From assembly GCF_030345715.1 (NCBI RefSeq), contig NZ_JAUASX010000006.1, forward strand, positions 62,001 to 126,000: DNA of 64,000 nucleotides, in the 5' to 3' direction. Source of the stretch: Solimonas sp. SE-A11. Lineage in GTDB: Bacteria; Pseudomonadota; Gammaproteobacteria; Nevskiales; Nevskiaceae. This document shows positions 26,569-34,284 of this stretch, piece after piece. The stretch's first letter is position 1, and each line of letters starts with the position of its first letter. Under the pieces are notes generated by a model that saw only the letters and a program-made list of their open reading frames with translations, ran no database searches and was not told the origin of the DNA. A program made the position numbers and the translations under genes.

Positions 26569-27459
26569 ATGCAGCCCGCGGATCCGGTTACCACGGTGTT
26601 CATGCCGATTGCGCTCGGCGTGATCATGTTTGGCCTCGGCCTGTCGCTGCGCGTCGCCGATTTCACCCGCGTGCTGAAGTACCCCAAGGCAGTGGTGGTG
26701 GCCCTGGTCTGCCAGGTCGTGCTGCTGCCGCTGGCCTGTGTCGCCATCGCCCACCTGTTCGGCCTGGCACCGGCGCTGGCAGTGGGCCTGATGCTGCTGG
26801 CGGCCTCGCCCGGCGGCACCTCCGCCAACCTCTACAGCCACCTCGCCCATGGCGACGTCGCGCTCAACATCACGCTGACCGCGGTCAATTCCGTGCTGGC
26901 GATCCTCACGCTGCCGATCATCGTCAACCTGTCGCTGCAGCATTTCATGGGCGAGGGCCAGACCCTGCCGCTGCAGTTCGGCAAGGTCGTGCAGGTGTTC
27001 GCCATCGTGCTGGTGCCGGTGGTGCTGGGCATGGCGCTCAATGCGCAGCTGCCAAAGCTCGCCGTCCTGCTAAGCAAGCCGGTGAAGCTGCTGTCGGTGC
27101 TGTTCCTGCTGGCCGTGATCGGCCTGGCACTGTTCAAGTCGCGCGATGATATCGGCGGCTTCGTGGCCGCCGTGGGCCCGGCCTGCCTGGCCTTCAACCT
27201 GCTGAGCCTGGCCGTGGGCTACGGCGTGCCCCGGCTGCTGAAGATGGAGGAACGCCAGGCCATCGCCATCGGCATGGAGATCGGCATCCACAACGGCACG
27301 CTGGCCATCGCCATCGCGCTGTCGCCGCTGATGCTGAACAACCAGGAGATGGCGGTGCCGGCCGCGGTCTACGGCGTGATGATGTTCTTCACCGCCGCCG
27401 CCTTCGGCTGGTTCGTGAATCGCAAGGGCCGCCCGCCGGAACCCGCGGCCGCTCCCTGA
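26569..27459 (+). CDS. Bile acid:sodium symporter (BASS) family transporter
   Basis: A 296-residue membrane protein with about nine to ten hydrophobic segments. Family features include IALGVIMFGLGLSLRVADF, LMLLAASPGGTSANLYSHLAHGDVALN (the conserved inner-core motif) and MEIGIHNGTLAIAIA. BASS proteins transport organic anions, some with sodium; bacterial substrates include pantothenate and ketopantoate. Location next to thiC hints at a vitamin-related anion but the regulation is separate. Start ATG 26569 has a strong AGGAGG. Confidence 0.9.
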   Translation: MQPADPVTTVFMPIALGVIMFGLGLSLRVADFTRVLKYPKAVVVALVCQVVLLPLACVAIAHLFGLAPALAVGLMLLAASPGGTSANLYSHLAHGDVALNITLTAVNSVLAILTLPIIVNLSLQHFMGEGQTLPLQFGKVVQVFAIVLVPVVLGMALNAQLPKLAVLLSKPVKLLSVLFLLAVIGLALFKSRDDIGGFVAAVGPACLAFNLLSLAVGYGVPRLLKMEERQAIAIGMEIGIHNGTLAIAIALSPLMLNNQEMAVPAAVYGVMMFFTAAAFGWFVNRKGRPPEPAAAP

Positions 27460-27494
27460 TTGTGATTAAATATTTAAAATAACCACATTATTCA

Positions 27495-27543
27495 ATCAAA
27501 GAAGGCGGCGCCGATTGGCGCCGCCAAGCCCCACTCTTTGATC
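27495..27543. terminator. Bidirectional terminator between convergent genes
   Basis: A perfect 9-bp stem GGCGGCGCC/GGCGCCGCC with GATT loop lies inside an outer inverted repeat ATCAAAGA/TCTTTGAT (27495-27502, 27536-27543). T-rich flanks occur on the minus-strand side. It separates the BASS gene from the minus-strand paralogue gene. Confidence 0.7.
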
Positions 27544-27544
27544 G

Positions 27545-28465
27545 TCAGAACAGTTCGCCGGCCTTGGGCAGGCCCGCCAGCTCCGCCGGCACGCCGTCGA
27601 GCAGGCCGCAGAGCGCGGCGGCGTTGAGGAAATTGTTGGCCACCACCGGCGGGATGCCGGCGGCGCTGGCCAGCTGCCCCGGCGTCAGCGGCGCCTGCAG
27701 TAGCAGCGCGCTGCAGCGCAGGTCCGACTTGCGGCTGCCCATCGTGCCGAAGTCCGGCCGCCGCCGCAGGCCGTAGGCCCGCTTATGGTCCAGGCGGCGC
27801 AAGAGCCTGCCGCCAGAGGTTGCCACGCCCACCGCCCACAGCGCGCTTTCCCAGGGCTGCTGCTGCGGCGTAATGGCCTGCAGCTTGCGCAGGGCGCCGT
27901 AGTCATCGGCGCGCAGCACCTGCACCTCCACGTCCGGCGCCAGCAGGCGCGCGATCTCGTCGCCGCCCAGCGGCAGGGGCCAGCGCAGCGCCGCTTCCGC
28001 CGGCAGCAGCAGGCCGCGGCGCTCGCCGGTCAGCAGCGCCACGCCGCGCACGTTGGGGCTGCGCAGCGCCTCGTCCAGCCGCTGGCAGAGTCCGTCGCGC
28101 TGGGCTTCCGCACGCGGTGCCGGCAAGACTGCGGAGGCATGGTCCAGGCAGCGGATCAGGCGGCTGGCGCCAAAAGGGTGGCGCAGGCGGCGCTCGGCCT
28201 CCGGGGTCTCGCCGTCGCAGGGCAGGAACAGCCGGCGCGGGGCGGAGGGCGACTCCCGGCGCTGCAGCGCCTGGGCCAGCTGGTTGCCGGGCTCGTAGAT
28301 GACCACGTCGGCCGCGGCCAGTTCCTCGCCGAAGTCCCAGGGTTCGCGGGTCCTGCCGCCAAGAAGGGCCAGGGTGGCGCGCAAGGAGCGCTCCGCCTGC
28401 CAGTCGATGCCCAGGCAGGCCAGTCGGCGGTGAGGGGGCGTTCCCTTGGAGCCTAGGAGGGGCAT
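27545..28465 (-). CDS. Paralogue of the 20842-21819 protein, standalone
   Basis: A 306-residue protein alignable along its whole length with the product of 20842-21819. Shared blocks are LGIDWQAERSLRATLALLGG with REPW, HPFGASRLIRCLDHAS, LCQRLDEALRSP, LWAVGVATSGGRLLRRLD, GLRRRPDFGTMG and NNFLNAAALCGLL. The N-terminus is extended by about five residues and the C-terminus is shorter. No GTPase or roadblock gene is adjacent. ATG 28465 is preceded by AGGAGG-like sequence within an inverted repeat. Conserved arrangement suggests both paralogues work in the same unknown system. Confidence 0.7.
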   Translation of the reverse strand: MPLLGSKGTPPHRRLACLGIDWQAERSLRATLALLGGRTREPWDFGEELAAADVVIYEPGNQLAQALQRRESPSAPRRLFLPCDGETPEAERRLRHPFGASRLIRCLDHASAVLPAPRAEAQRDGLCQRLDEALRSPNVRGVALLTGERRGLLLPAEAALRWPLPLGGDEIARLLAPDVEVQVLRADDYGALRKLQAITPQQQPWESALWAVGVATSGGRLLRRLDHKRAYGLRRRPDFGTMGSRKSDLRCSALLLQAPLTPGQLASAAGIPPVVANNFLNAAALCGLLDGVPAELAGLPKAGELF

Positions 28466-28513
28466 ATGTCAGCCTTTTGCCTGTGAAACAGTAGGTAAAA
28501 GATTACATATGCC
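28461..28513 (-). promoter_or_regulatory. Start-spanning inverted repeat and shared 17-bp element, copy B
   Basis: GGCATATGT (28461-28469) and ACATATGCC (28505-28513) form a perfect 9-bp inverted repeat whose inner arm covers the start codon of the paralogue gene. Between them, read on the minus strand, TGTAATCTTTTACCTAC (28507-28491) matches the element before 20842 at 13 of 17 positions. The repeat could be an operator or an RNA hairpin hiding the start. Confidence 0.5.
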
Positions 28514-28581
28514 TGTGTACAAGCCGGCGCCGCCGCAGGACCGGCGGTACAGGATGGGGCGACGGCCGGTGGGGCGTCCCC

Positions 28582-28989
28582 TTACTGCCAGCCCACCACC
28601 TCGTAGCCCTGATCGGCCAGGCAGCGATTGACGTAACTCATGTAGACCGGGCTGGGCTGGTTACCGCGGAACAGTCCGGTCACCAGGCCCGTGGCGGCTC
28701 CCGCCGCCGCACCGGCACCGACCCCGCGGCCGATGTTGCCGTAGACCGCTCCGGCCGCCGCGCCGCCAACGCTGCCCACCACGGCGCCGCCGGCGGTGGA
28801 GCGCGCCACGTCATTGCCGCCACGGCTGAGATCGGCGGAGTCGGCCTGCTGGATGCAGGCCTGCACGGCCGCGTCCTGCGCCGCCTTGCCGCGCAATTCG
28901 GACGTGGCATTGGGATAGATCACCGGGCGGGCACTGGCGCAGCCGGCGAGCAACAGGACAGCAAGCAGTGTCAGGAGGTGGCGTGGCAT
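28582..28989 (-). CDS. Glycine-zipper outer-membrane-type lipoprotein
   Basis: A 135-residue lipoprotein with signal MPRHLLTLLAVLLLAGC (lipobox LAGC, Cys17). The middle is a long glycine zipper, seen as AGGAVVGSVGGAAAGAVYGN then GVGAGAAAGAATGLVTGLF, of the type found in SlyB/17-kDa antigen-like proteins. It ends with NRCLADQGYEVVGW, a motif common in such envelope proteins. Probably inserted in the cell envelope; function unknown. It lies downstream of the diiron gene on the same strand, about 66 bp away. Confidence 0.82.
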   Translation of the reverse strand: MPRHLLTLLAVLLLAGCASARPVIYPNATSELRGKAAQDAAVQACIQQADSADLSRGGNDVARSTAGGAVVGSVGGAAAGAVYGNIGRGVGAGAAAGAATGLVTGLFRGNQPSPVYMSYVNRCLADQGYEVVGWQ

Positions 28990-29055
28990 AGGGGTCTCCG
29001 CGCAGCTTTGATCCCGATCCTAGCAGCAAGTTCTCCGCGGTCCGCGCGGCACCGT

Positions 29056-30252
29056 CTACTGCGGCGCCTTGTACGCGGCGATGTCGCGGATCAGATCCTC
29101 GCCGCTGAGCTGCGTCGCGTTCTTGCCGCCGAGGAAGCTGGTAAGCCCGGACTTGTCGTAGTGCGCCTTGATGCGGTCGCTCATCAGGCCGATGTACTCC
29201 AGGTTCGGGATCAGGCGCAGGAACATCAGATGGCGGAAGGCAGCCATCGACGGCGCGTTCATCACCACCTCGTCCCAGTCCTTCAGCGACAGCTTGTGCT
29301 CGAACCATTCGTAGTACAGCTCGTGCGACAGGAAACGGTTTCGCATCAGCAGCGCCACCTCGTAGGCCCAGTCCTCGCGCTCGCGGCGCTCGGCCTCGCT
29401 CAGCTCCTGCGAGATATGCGCCTTCAGCGCCAGCACGCCGTAGTGCACGTGGCGCGCCTCGTCCTGGATCACGTAGCGCAGCAGCTGCTTCAGCAAGGGC
29501 TCGCGGGTGAAGTTGTACATGGTGCCGAACGCACCGAGCGCCAGGCCCTCCACCATGATCTGCATGCCGAGGAACTTCACGTCCCAGCGCGAATCGGTGA
29601 GCAGGTCATCGAGGATCACGAACAGGTTGTCGTTGACCGCGTAGACCTTCTGCAGCTTGGTGTCGAGGTAGCGCAGGAACACTTCCAGGTGGCGGCCCTC
29701 GTCCATCACCTGCGTGGCGCCATAGAGCTTGCCGTCGAGCCACTGCACCGACTCGGTCACCTGGGCCGCGGCATAGAGCGCGCCCTGCTCGCCGTGCATG
29801 AACTGCGACAGCGTCCACGACGCCATGTCGGCGGCGAAGCGCAGCTTCTCCTTCTGGTTGAGCCGGATGCCCTTGGCCGCCAGGCCCTCGAAGGGCGGAT
29901 AGTCCAGCGGCATCACCGGCTTGTCCGGGTCCTCCGGGTCCACGCTGGTGCTCCAGTCCAGGTCACGGTCGCCGTTCCACTGGTTGGCCACCGCGCGCCG
30001 ATACAGCTCGTACATCTCCGGGAAGTCGCCCTTGTAGGTAAGGTCGAAATGCGCGGCATGACCCGACACCATCGGCACCGCGTCGCCGCTACGCGCCCTG
30101 CCTAGCACCAGCCCGCGCACCGCCGAGGGCGCCATCGACGCCGCCACCTTGAGGTTGCCCACCGAAGCCAGCACACCGAGATTGTCGAAGGTGCTGTAGA
30201 TCTGGTTCTGTGCCTTCAGCGGCAGGCCGTTGAGCATGCGGTCGAGCATCAT
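29056..30252 (-). CDS. Ferritin-like diiron protein, probable oxygenase
   Basis: A 398-residue mostly helical protein. Diiron ligand motifs are seen on helices: FMHGEQGAL (Glu), QVMDEGRHLEVF (D/ExxH), and IQDEARHVHYG (ExxH), with a further Glu in IMVEGLALGAFG. This is the ferritin-like oxygenase arrangement (AurF/desaturase-like). The next gene encodes a matching electron donor, so it probably performs an O2-dependent hydroxylation or desaturation. Substrate unknown; lipid is a reasonable guess. Start could be ATG 30252 or the adjacent ATG 30249; AGAGGG precedes both. Confidence 0.85.
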   Translation of the reverse strand: MMLDRMLNGLPLKAQNQIYSTFDNLGVLASVGNLKVAASMAPSAVRGLVLGRARSGDAVPMVSGHAAHFDLTYKGDFPEMYELYRRAVANQWNGDRDLDWSTSVDPEDPDKPVMPLDYPPFEGLAAKGIRLNQKEKLRFAADMASWTLSQFMHGEQGALYAAAQVTESVQWLDGKLYGATQVMDEGRHLEVFLRYLDTKLQKVYAVNDNLFVILDDLLTDSRWDVKFLGMQIMVEGLALGAFGTMYNFTREPLLKQLLRYVIQDEARHVHYGVLALKAHISQELSEAERREREDWAYEVALLMRNRFLSHELYYEWFEHKLSLKDWDEVVMNAPSMAAFRHLMFLRLIPNLEYIGLMSDRIKAHYDKSGLTSFLGGKNATQLSGEDLIRDIAAYKAPQ

Positions 30253-30270
30253 GGCGAATCCCTCTTGAGA

Positions 30271-31347
30271 TCAGGCAGCGACGGACAGCGGTCCGGTGGC
30301 GTAGGCCGAACAGGCCAGGGTGAAACCCGCCGCGCGTTCCTCCGGCGACAGGCAGTTGGGTTCGCTGAGGGCCACCTCGCCCTCCAGCACCTGGAGCTTG
30401 CAATGCGCACAGCCGCCGACCATGCAGCTGAACGGCAGCGGCAAGCCCTCGCGCAGGCCGGCTTCCAGGATGCTCTCGCCGGGCCGCTGCGTGACCACGC
30501 GGCCCGACTGCTTGAACAGGATCTCCTGCGGCTCGCTGGGCCGCGCCTGCGCCTTGGGCGCCGCCAGGAAGCGCTCCTGGCGGATGCGCGCCGCCGGCAC
30601 GCCGGCCGCATGCAGGGCCTCGGCCGCCAGCTGCATCAGGCCCGCAGGCCCACAGAGGTAGAAAGTCGTCGCCGGATCGGCACCGAGCAGGCCGCGGATG
30701 CGCTGGCTGTCGAGCCGACCGCGCTGGCCTGGCCAACCGTCCTGCGGCTGCGACAGCACGTGCACCACATCCAGCGACAGATGCCGCCGCGCCAGCTCGC
30801 GCAGACGCTGGTCAAAGACGATATCGGCCTCGCGGCGGCTGGCATAGACCAGGCGGATGTCACGCTGCGGGTTCCGCTCCAGCGCGGTCTCGATCAGGCT
30901 GATCACCGGCGTGATGCCACTGCCTCCAGCCAGGAAGCGCAGCGGCCCCGTGCCTTCGTCCAGCAGGAAGTCGCCGGTGGGACCGATCAGCCGGTAGCGG
31001 CTGCCGACTTGCAACGCCTCATGCACGTGCGAGGACACCCAGCCACCGGGAATCAGCTTGATGGTGCAGGCCAGGCCACCGCCCTCGGGCACGCTCAGCG
31101 AATAGGCGCGCCGCACCACCTGTCCGTCGATCTCGAAGCAATGGGTAAAGTACTGCCCGGCGCGGAAGGCCGGCATCACGCCGTCCTCCGGCTCCAGTAC
31201 CAGGGTGACGGCATCGGCAGTCTCGCGCCGCAGCTCCGACACGCGCACCGGCCGCGGCGCATGTCCCGGCTCGGGGTTGCCCCAGCGTTTCGAAGGTCCT
31301 GTCTCGCGCGGGACCAGGATCCGGCGCGGCCTGCCGAGTGCGAACAT
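30271..31347 (-). CDS. Ferredoxin-NAD(P) reductase with C-terminal 2Fe-2S domain
   Basis: A 358-residue electron-transfer protein. The FAD-binding motif RRAYSLS, NAD(P) motifs LAGGSGITPVISLI and YLCGPAGLMQ, and a C-terminal plant-type ferredoxin with C-MVGG-C-AH-C and a distal Cys in LACSAYATGP are all present. This order matches reductases that serve diiron oxygenases and acyl desaturases. It lies 18 bp upstream of the diiron gene on the same strand, so they form one operon. Confidence 0.93.
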   Translation of the reverse strand: MFALGRPRRILVPRETGPSKRWGNPEPGHAPRPVRVSELRRETADAVTLVLEPEDGVMPAFRAGQYFTHCFEIDGQVVRRAYSLSVPEGGGLACTIKLIPGGWVSSHVHEALQVGSRYRLIGPTGDFLLDEGTGPLRFLAGGSGITPVISLIETALERNPQRDIRLVYASRREADIVFDQRLRELARRHLSLDVVHVLSQPQDGWPGQRGRLDSQRIRGLLGADPATTFYLCGPAGLMQLAAEALHAAGVPAARIRQERFLAAPKAQARPSEPQEILFKQSGRVVTQRPGESILEAGLREGLPLPFSCMVGGCAHCKLQVLEGEVALSEPNCLSPEERAAGFTLACSAYATGPLSVAA

Positions 31348-31429
31348 CGTTCACCCCGAGTCTGTTGGTGCTCCTCGGGGTCCAGCTTGCGAGCGATGCC
31401 GCGGGTTGTCAAACGCTCGGTTAATTCGA
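31348..31429 (-). promoter_or_regulatory. Promoter region of the reductase-diiron operon
   Basis: The 82-bp gap holds an inverted repeat ACCCCGAG (31353-31360) and CTCGGGGT (31374-31381) and an AT-rich patch TTAATTCGATTA near 31420. The repeat lies just before the reductase start and could be an operator or a leader hairpin. Confidence 0.35.
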
Positions 31430-32278
31430 TTACCGCGGGTCCTCGGCACGCCCGGCCGCCACCGCATTCACATAGCCGGACTGCAAGGCCTTCAGCGGAT
31501 GCGAAGCCGTGACATGCCCCATGAACGGCGGATGGATGTTGTAGCCCAGCAGGCCCTGCAGGCGCGGCGACATCGCCGCCGCACGCTCCGGCGGCACGCC
31601 CAGGAAGTAGTTCTCCTGCGTGCGCGCCCAGGGCTCGCAGTACTGGTTGGAGAAGGCCAGCCGCGGCGCCGTGCTGCGGTTGGCGCCCCCGCGGTGCAGC
31701 AGCGTCCCTAGGAACACCACGCAGGCCCCGGCCGGCATCACCGTGGGCCGCAACTGCCGCTCCAGCACGGGGCTGGCCGCCGCATCGGCATCGAGGCCGT
31801 CGTAGCTGCCGGCGATGGTGGCATCGCTCCACTCGTGGCTGCCGGGGATGATCTCAGTACCCCCGTTCTCCGCAGTGAAGGCATCCACCGCCACGATCGT
31901 GCTGATGCTGATCGCCGGACGCGGCCGCGGGACGGGGTAGAAACTGTCGTCGCTGTGAATCGGCTGCGGCGTCTCGCCGGGGTGGATGCAGATCGCCTGG
32001 CTGGCCGTGAGCAGGAAGCCCGGCATCAGGAAGCGCTCCAGCAGCGCCAGGATGCGCGCGTCCTCGGTGATGCGCTCGAACACCGCCCCGCGCGCCACCA
32101 GGGTATAGACGCGCTCGGTGCGAAAGCCCTCGAAGTTGTTGCGGCCCTGGTGGCTGCCGAGGAAGGGCGCCAGGCCCTCGCGCACCGCGCGCACGGTGCC
32201 GGCGTCCAGGAAGTCCGGAATGACGCTGTAGCCGTCGCGCCGCAGCGCCTTCTCGTGTGCATCGACGCCGAAGCCCAT
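31430..32278 (-). CDS. Phytanoyl-CoA dioxygenase (PhyH)-family protein
   Basis: A 282-residue Fe(II)/2-oxoglutarate oxygenase. Metal ligands are visible: His and Asp in QPIHSDDSFYP, and distal His in TLLHRGGANRS with the co-substrate-binding Arg after it. AENGGTEIIPGSHEW is a family hallmark. PhyH relatives hydroxylate lipids and other small molecules. It is 12 bp behind the Nudix gene, the last gene of the operon that starts with the zinc-ribbon protein at 34212. Confidence 0.88.
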   Translation of the reverse strand: MGFGVDAHEKALRRDGYSVIPDFLDAGTVRAVREGLAPFLGSHQGRNNFEGFRTERVYTLVARGAVFERITEDARILALLERFLMPGFLLTASQAICIHPGETPQPIHSDDSFYPVPRPRPAISISTIVAVDAFTAENGGTEIIPGSHEWSDATIAGSYDGLDADAAASPVLERQLRPTVMPAGACVVFLGTLLHRGGANRSTAPRLAFSNQYCEPWARTQENYFLGVPPERAAAMSPRLQGLLGYNIHPPFMGHVTASHPLKALQSGYVNAVAAGRAEDPR

Positions 32279-32290
32279 CGCTTTCCCTCC

Positions 32291-32818
32291 CTATCCCCGG
32301 TGATGGAAATACAGCGCCGCGTAGATGCGCGGCTCCACCTGCAGCCCCTCGGCGCGCTTGCGCTGCAGCCAGTCGTGCACCTGGGCCAGCGGCACGCGGT
32401 GCACGGTGATGTCCTCGCCCGCCACGCCGCCGCCGTCGTGCACGCGGGTCAGGCCGGTGACCTGCACCAGGTGTAGTTGCTCCGAAGCCAGCCCCGCCGC
32501 CACCGGACCGCTGATCAGGGTCCGCGCGGCGCTGCCGCGGTAGCCGGTCTCCTCTTCAAGTTCGCGTAGCGCCGAGGCTTCCACAGCCTCACCCTTGAAA
32601 CCCTCGTCGTCGCCGATCATGCCGGCCGGCAACTCGATGGTGCGTGCCTGCAGCGGGTAGCGGTACTGCTCCACCAGCAGCAGCTCATCTTCGGGCGTCA
32701 CGGCCAGGATGAAGGCGGCACCGGTAGAGTTGGTGCGGGTGACATACTCCCAGTGCCGGTCCTTCAGCAGGCGCAGGAACTTGCCCTCGTGCAGCGTCTG
32801 GATGTTCGCGTCGCTCAT
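32291..32818 (-). CDS. Nudix hydrolase, ADP-ribose pyrophosphatase-like
   Basis: A 175-residue protein with the Nudix box core GEAVEASALRELEEETGY (metal-binding Glu cluster RELEEE) after LVEQYRYPLQARTIELPAG, which is typical of ADP-ribose and sugar-nucleotide pyrophosphatases. The glycine normally at the start of the box is displaced by a two-residue insertion. Start ATG 32818 overlaps the rlmJ stop (ATGA). Confidence 0.9.
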   Translation of the reverse strand: MSDANIQTLHEGKFLRLLKDRHWEYVTRTNSTGAAFILAVTPEDELLLVEQYRYPLQARTIELPAGMIGDDEGFKGEAVEASALRELEEETGYRGSAARTLISGPVAAGLASEQLHLVQVTGLTRVHDGGGVAGEDITVHRVPLAQVHDWLQRKRAEGLQVEPRIYAALYFHHRG

Positions 32819-33636
32819 GCGGCAGCCTCCCAGGCCTCCACGAGGTGTTCCGCACGCGGCCCCTGTGCCAGAGCGCGCGCCAGCCAGCGCAGCGCCGGCT
32901 CCATCTCGGCGGCCCAGCCGTAGGGCGGATTCAGCACGCACAGCCCGCAGGCGCGCATCTGGCCCTCCGCCTCCGCGCCGTTGTGCAGCTGCAAGTCCAC
33001 GCCCGAGCGCGGATGCTCCCGCATCAGGCGCCGGCGGAAGCGATCCGCCTCGTGGCGATTCTTTACCGGATACCACACGGCGTAGACGCCGCCGGCCCAG
33101 CGTGCGCTAGCCTTCTTCAGGTAGGCGCTGACCGCGTCGAACTCGTCCGGCCGTTCGAACGGCGGGTCGATCAACACCAGGCCGCGCTTCTCGGGCGGCG
33201 GCAGCAGGGCATGGCTTTCATAGCCATCACGCTGGTGGAGCTGCACGCGAGGGTCCGCGGCAGCGTTCAGGCGCAACTGCTCGAACACCGCCGGCACCTT
33301 CTCGCAGGCGGTCACGCGGTCCTGCTCGCGCGCGCAGGCCAGGCCCAGCAGCGGCGAGCCAGGATAGCCCCCGCCGAAGCCGCGCACCTGTTCCAGGTAG
33401 TCGCGCACCGGCGCCGGCGGCGCTGCGGAATCGGCGAGCCGGCCAATGCCATCGCGGTACTCGCCGGTACGCTCCGCCGCCGCGTCGGCCAGGTCGTAGA
33501 GGCCGCTACCGGCATGGGTGTCGAGCAGGCGCCAGGGCTTGTCCTTGCGGCTCAGCGCGCGCAGCAGTCCGCAGAGCAGGACGTGCTTGAAGACGTCGGC
33601 GAAATTGCCGGCGTGGTATCGGTGTTGGTAATGCAT
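32815..33636 (-). CDS. rlmJ: 23S rRNA (adenine2030-N6)-methyltransferase RlmJ
   Basis: A 273-residue protein opening MHYQHRYHAGNFADVFKHVLLCGLL, diagnostic of RlmJ, with SAM-binding LLDTHAGSGLYDL and the catalytic motif DPPFE. It methylates A2030 of 23S rRNA. Length matches the E. coli protein. It begins 39 bp after the zinc-ribbon gene and overlaps the Nudix gene, so it is in the middle of a four-gene operon. Confidence 0.96.
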   Translation of the reverse strand: MHYQHRYHAGNFADVFKHVLLCGLLRALSRKDKPWRLLDTHAGSGLYDLADAAAERTGEYRDGIGRLADSAAPPAPVRDYLEQVRGFGGGYPGSPLLGLACAREQDRVTACEKVPAVFEQLRLNAAADPRVQLHQRDGYESHALLPPPEKRGLVLIDPPFERPDEFDAVSAYLKKASARWAGGVYAVWYPVKNRHEADRFRRRLMREHPRSGVDLQLHNGAEAEGQMRACGLCVLNPPYGWAAEMEPALRWLARALAQGPRAEHLVEAWEAAA

Positions 33637-33675
33637 GCCGCCAGTTTAGCGTTCTCAGGGCCGCCTCTGCCTCGC

Positions 33676-34212
33676 CTAGTCCTGTCCCAGGTAGTGTAGG
33701 ATTTCCGCGCGCGCCGGTTGCTGCGCCAGCCACTCGCGGATGCGGGTGGCCTCGGCATGCACCTCCTCCCCCAGCATCTGCCGGAAACGCTGCGACTGCG
33801 CCTCGCGCTGCTGCTGCTGGCGCAGCTTCCGCTGCCAGGCTTCGGTGGTCACCGAGGTGATCTCCAGGTGCATGCCGCGGGCCTTGAGCCAGTCCCACTC
33901 GCCGGGGTCCAGCCAGACCTCCTCGCAGCCGAAGCAGTAGTCCAGGCCATGCGCGGCATCGGCTAGGACCTTGTACTTGACCATGATGCGGCTGCATTTC
34001 GGGCAACCCAGCGCATGCCGGGTATCCGTGAAGCTCTGGTCGAAAGGCTCCTGCGGCTCCGCCCGCGGCTGCTTGCGACGCGGGGCCATCCAGTCGACAT
34101 AGGGCGACAGCGACAGCAGCATGCCCTTGCAGCCGGTGCAGGCGTAGCCGGGCAGGCCCTCGTCGATCTTCGCGGGCCTCAGGTAGCCCTTGCGGCAGGC
34201 GCTGCATTTCAT
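33676..34212 (-). CDS. Zinc-ribbon (zf-TFIIB-like) protein
   Basis: A 178-residue protein with three CxxC-type pairs: MKCSACRKGYL, YACTGCKG, and a zf-TFIIB-like module GCPKCSRIMVKYK with DYCFGCEEVWLDPGEWDWL. A basic Gln/Arg-rich helix follows. Such proteins bind zinc; the role is unknown. Start ATG 34212 is chosen because GGAGGA lies eight bases upstream; ATG 34218 is too close to it. It heads the rlmJ-nudix-phyH operon. Confidence 0.75.
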   Translation of the reverse strand: MKCSACRKGYLRPAKIDEGLPGYACTGCKGMLLSLSPYVDWMAPRRKQPRAEPQEPFDQSFTDTRHALGCPKCSRIMVKYKVLADAAHGLDYCFGCEEVWLDPGEWDWLKARGMHLEITSVTTEAWQRKLRQQQQREAQSQRFRQMLGEEVHAEATRIREWLAQQPARAEILHYLGQD

Positions 34213-34234
34213 GTGCATTTCCTCCAGTGGGAAC

Positions 34235-34266
34235 AAAAAAGCCGCGGCCTCCGTGGAAGCCGCGGC
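34235..34266 (-). terminator. Rho-independent terminator of the yqiK operon
   Basis: An 8-bp GCCGCGGC stem (34241-34248 with 34259-34266) followed on the minus strand by TTTTTT. It lies 18 bp after the flotillin stop codon and just upstream of the zinc-ribbon gene. Confidence 0.85.
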
Positions 34267-34284
34267 CCGATGCTGCCTGCAGCC

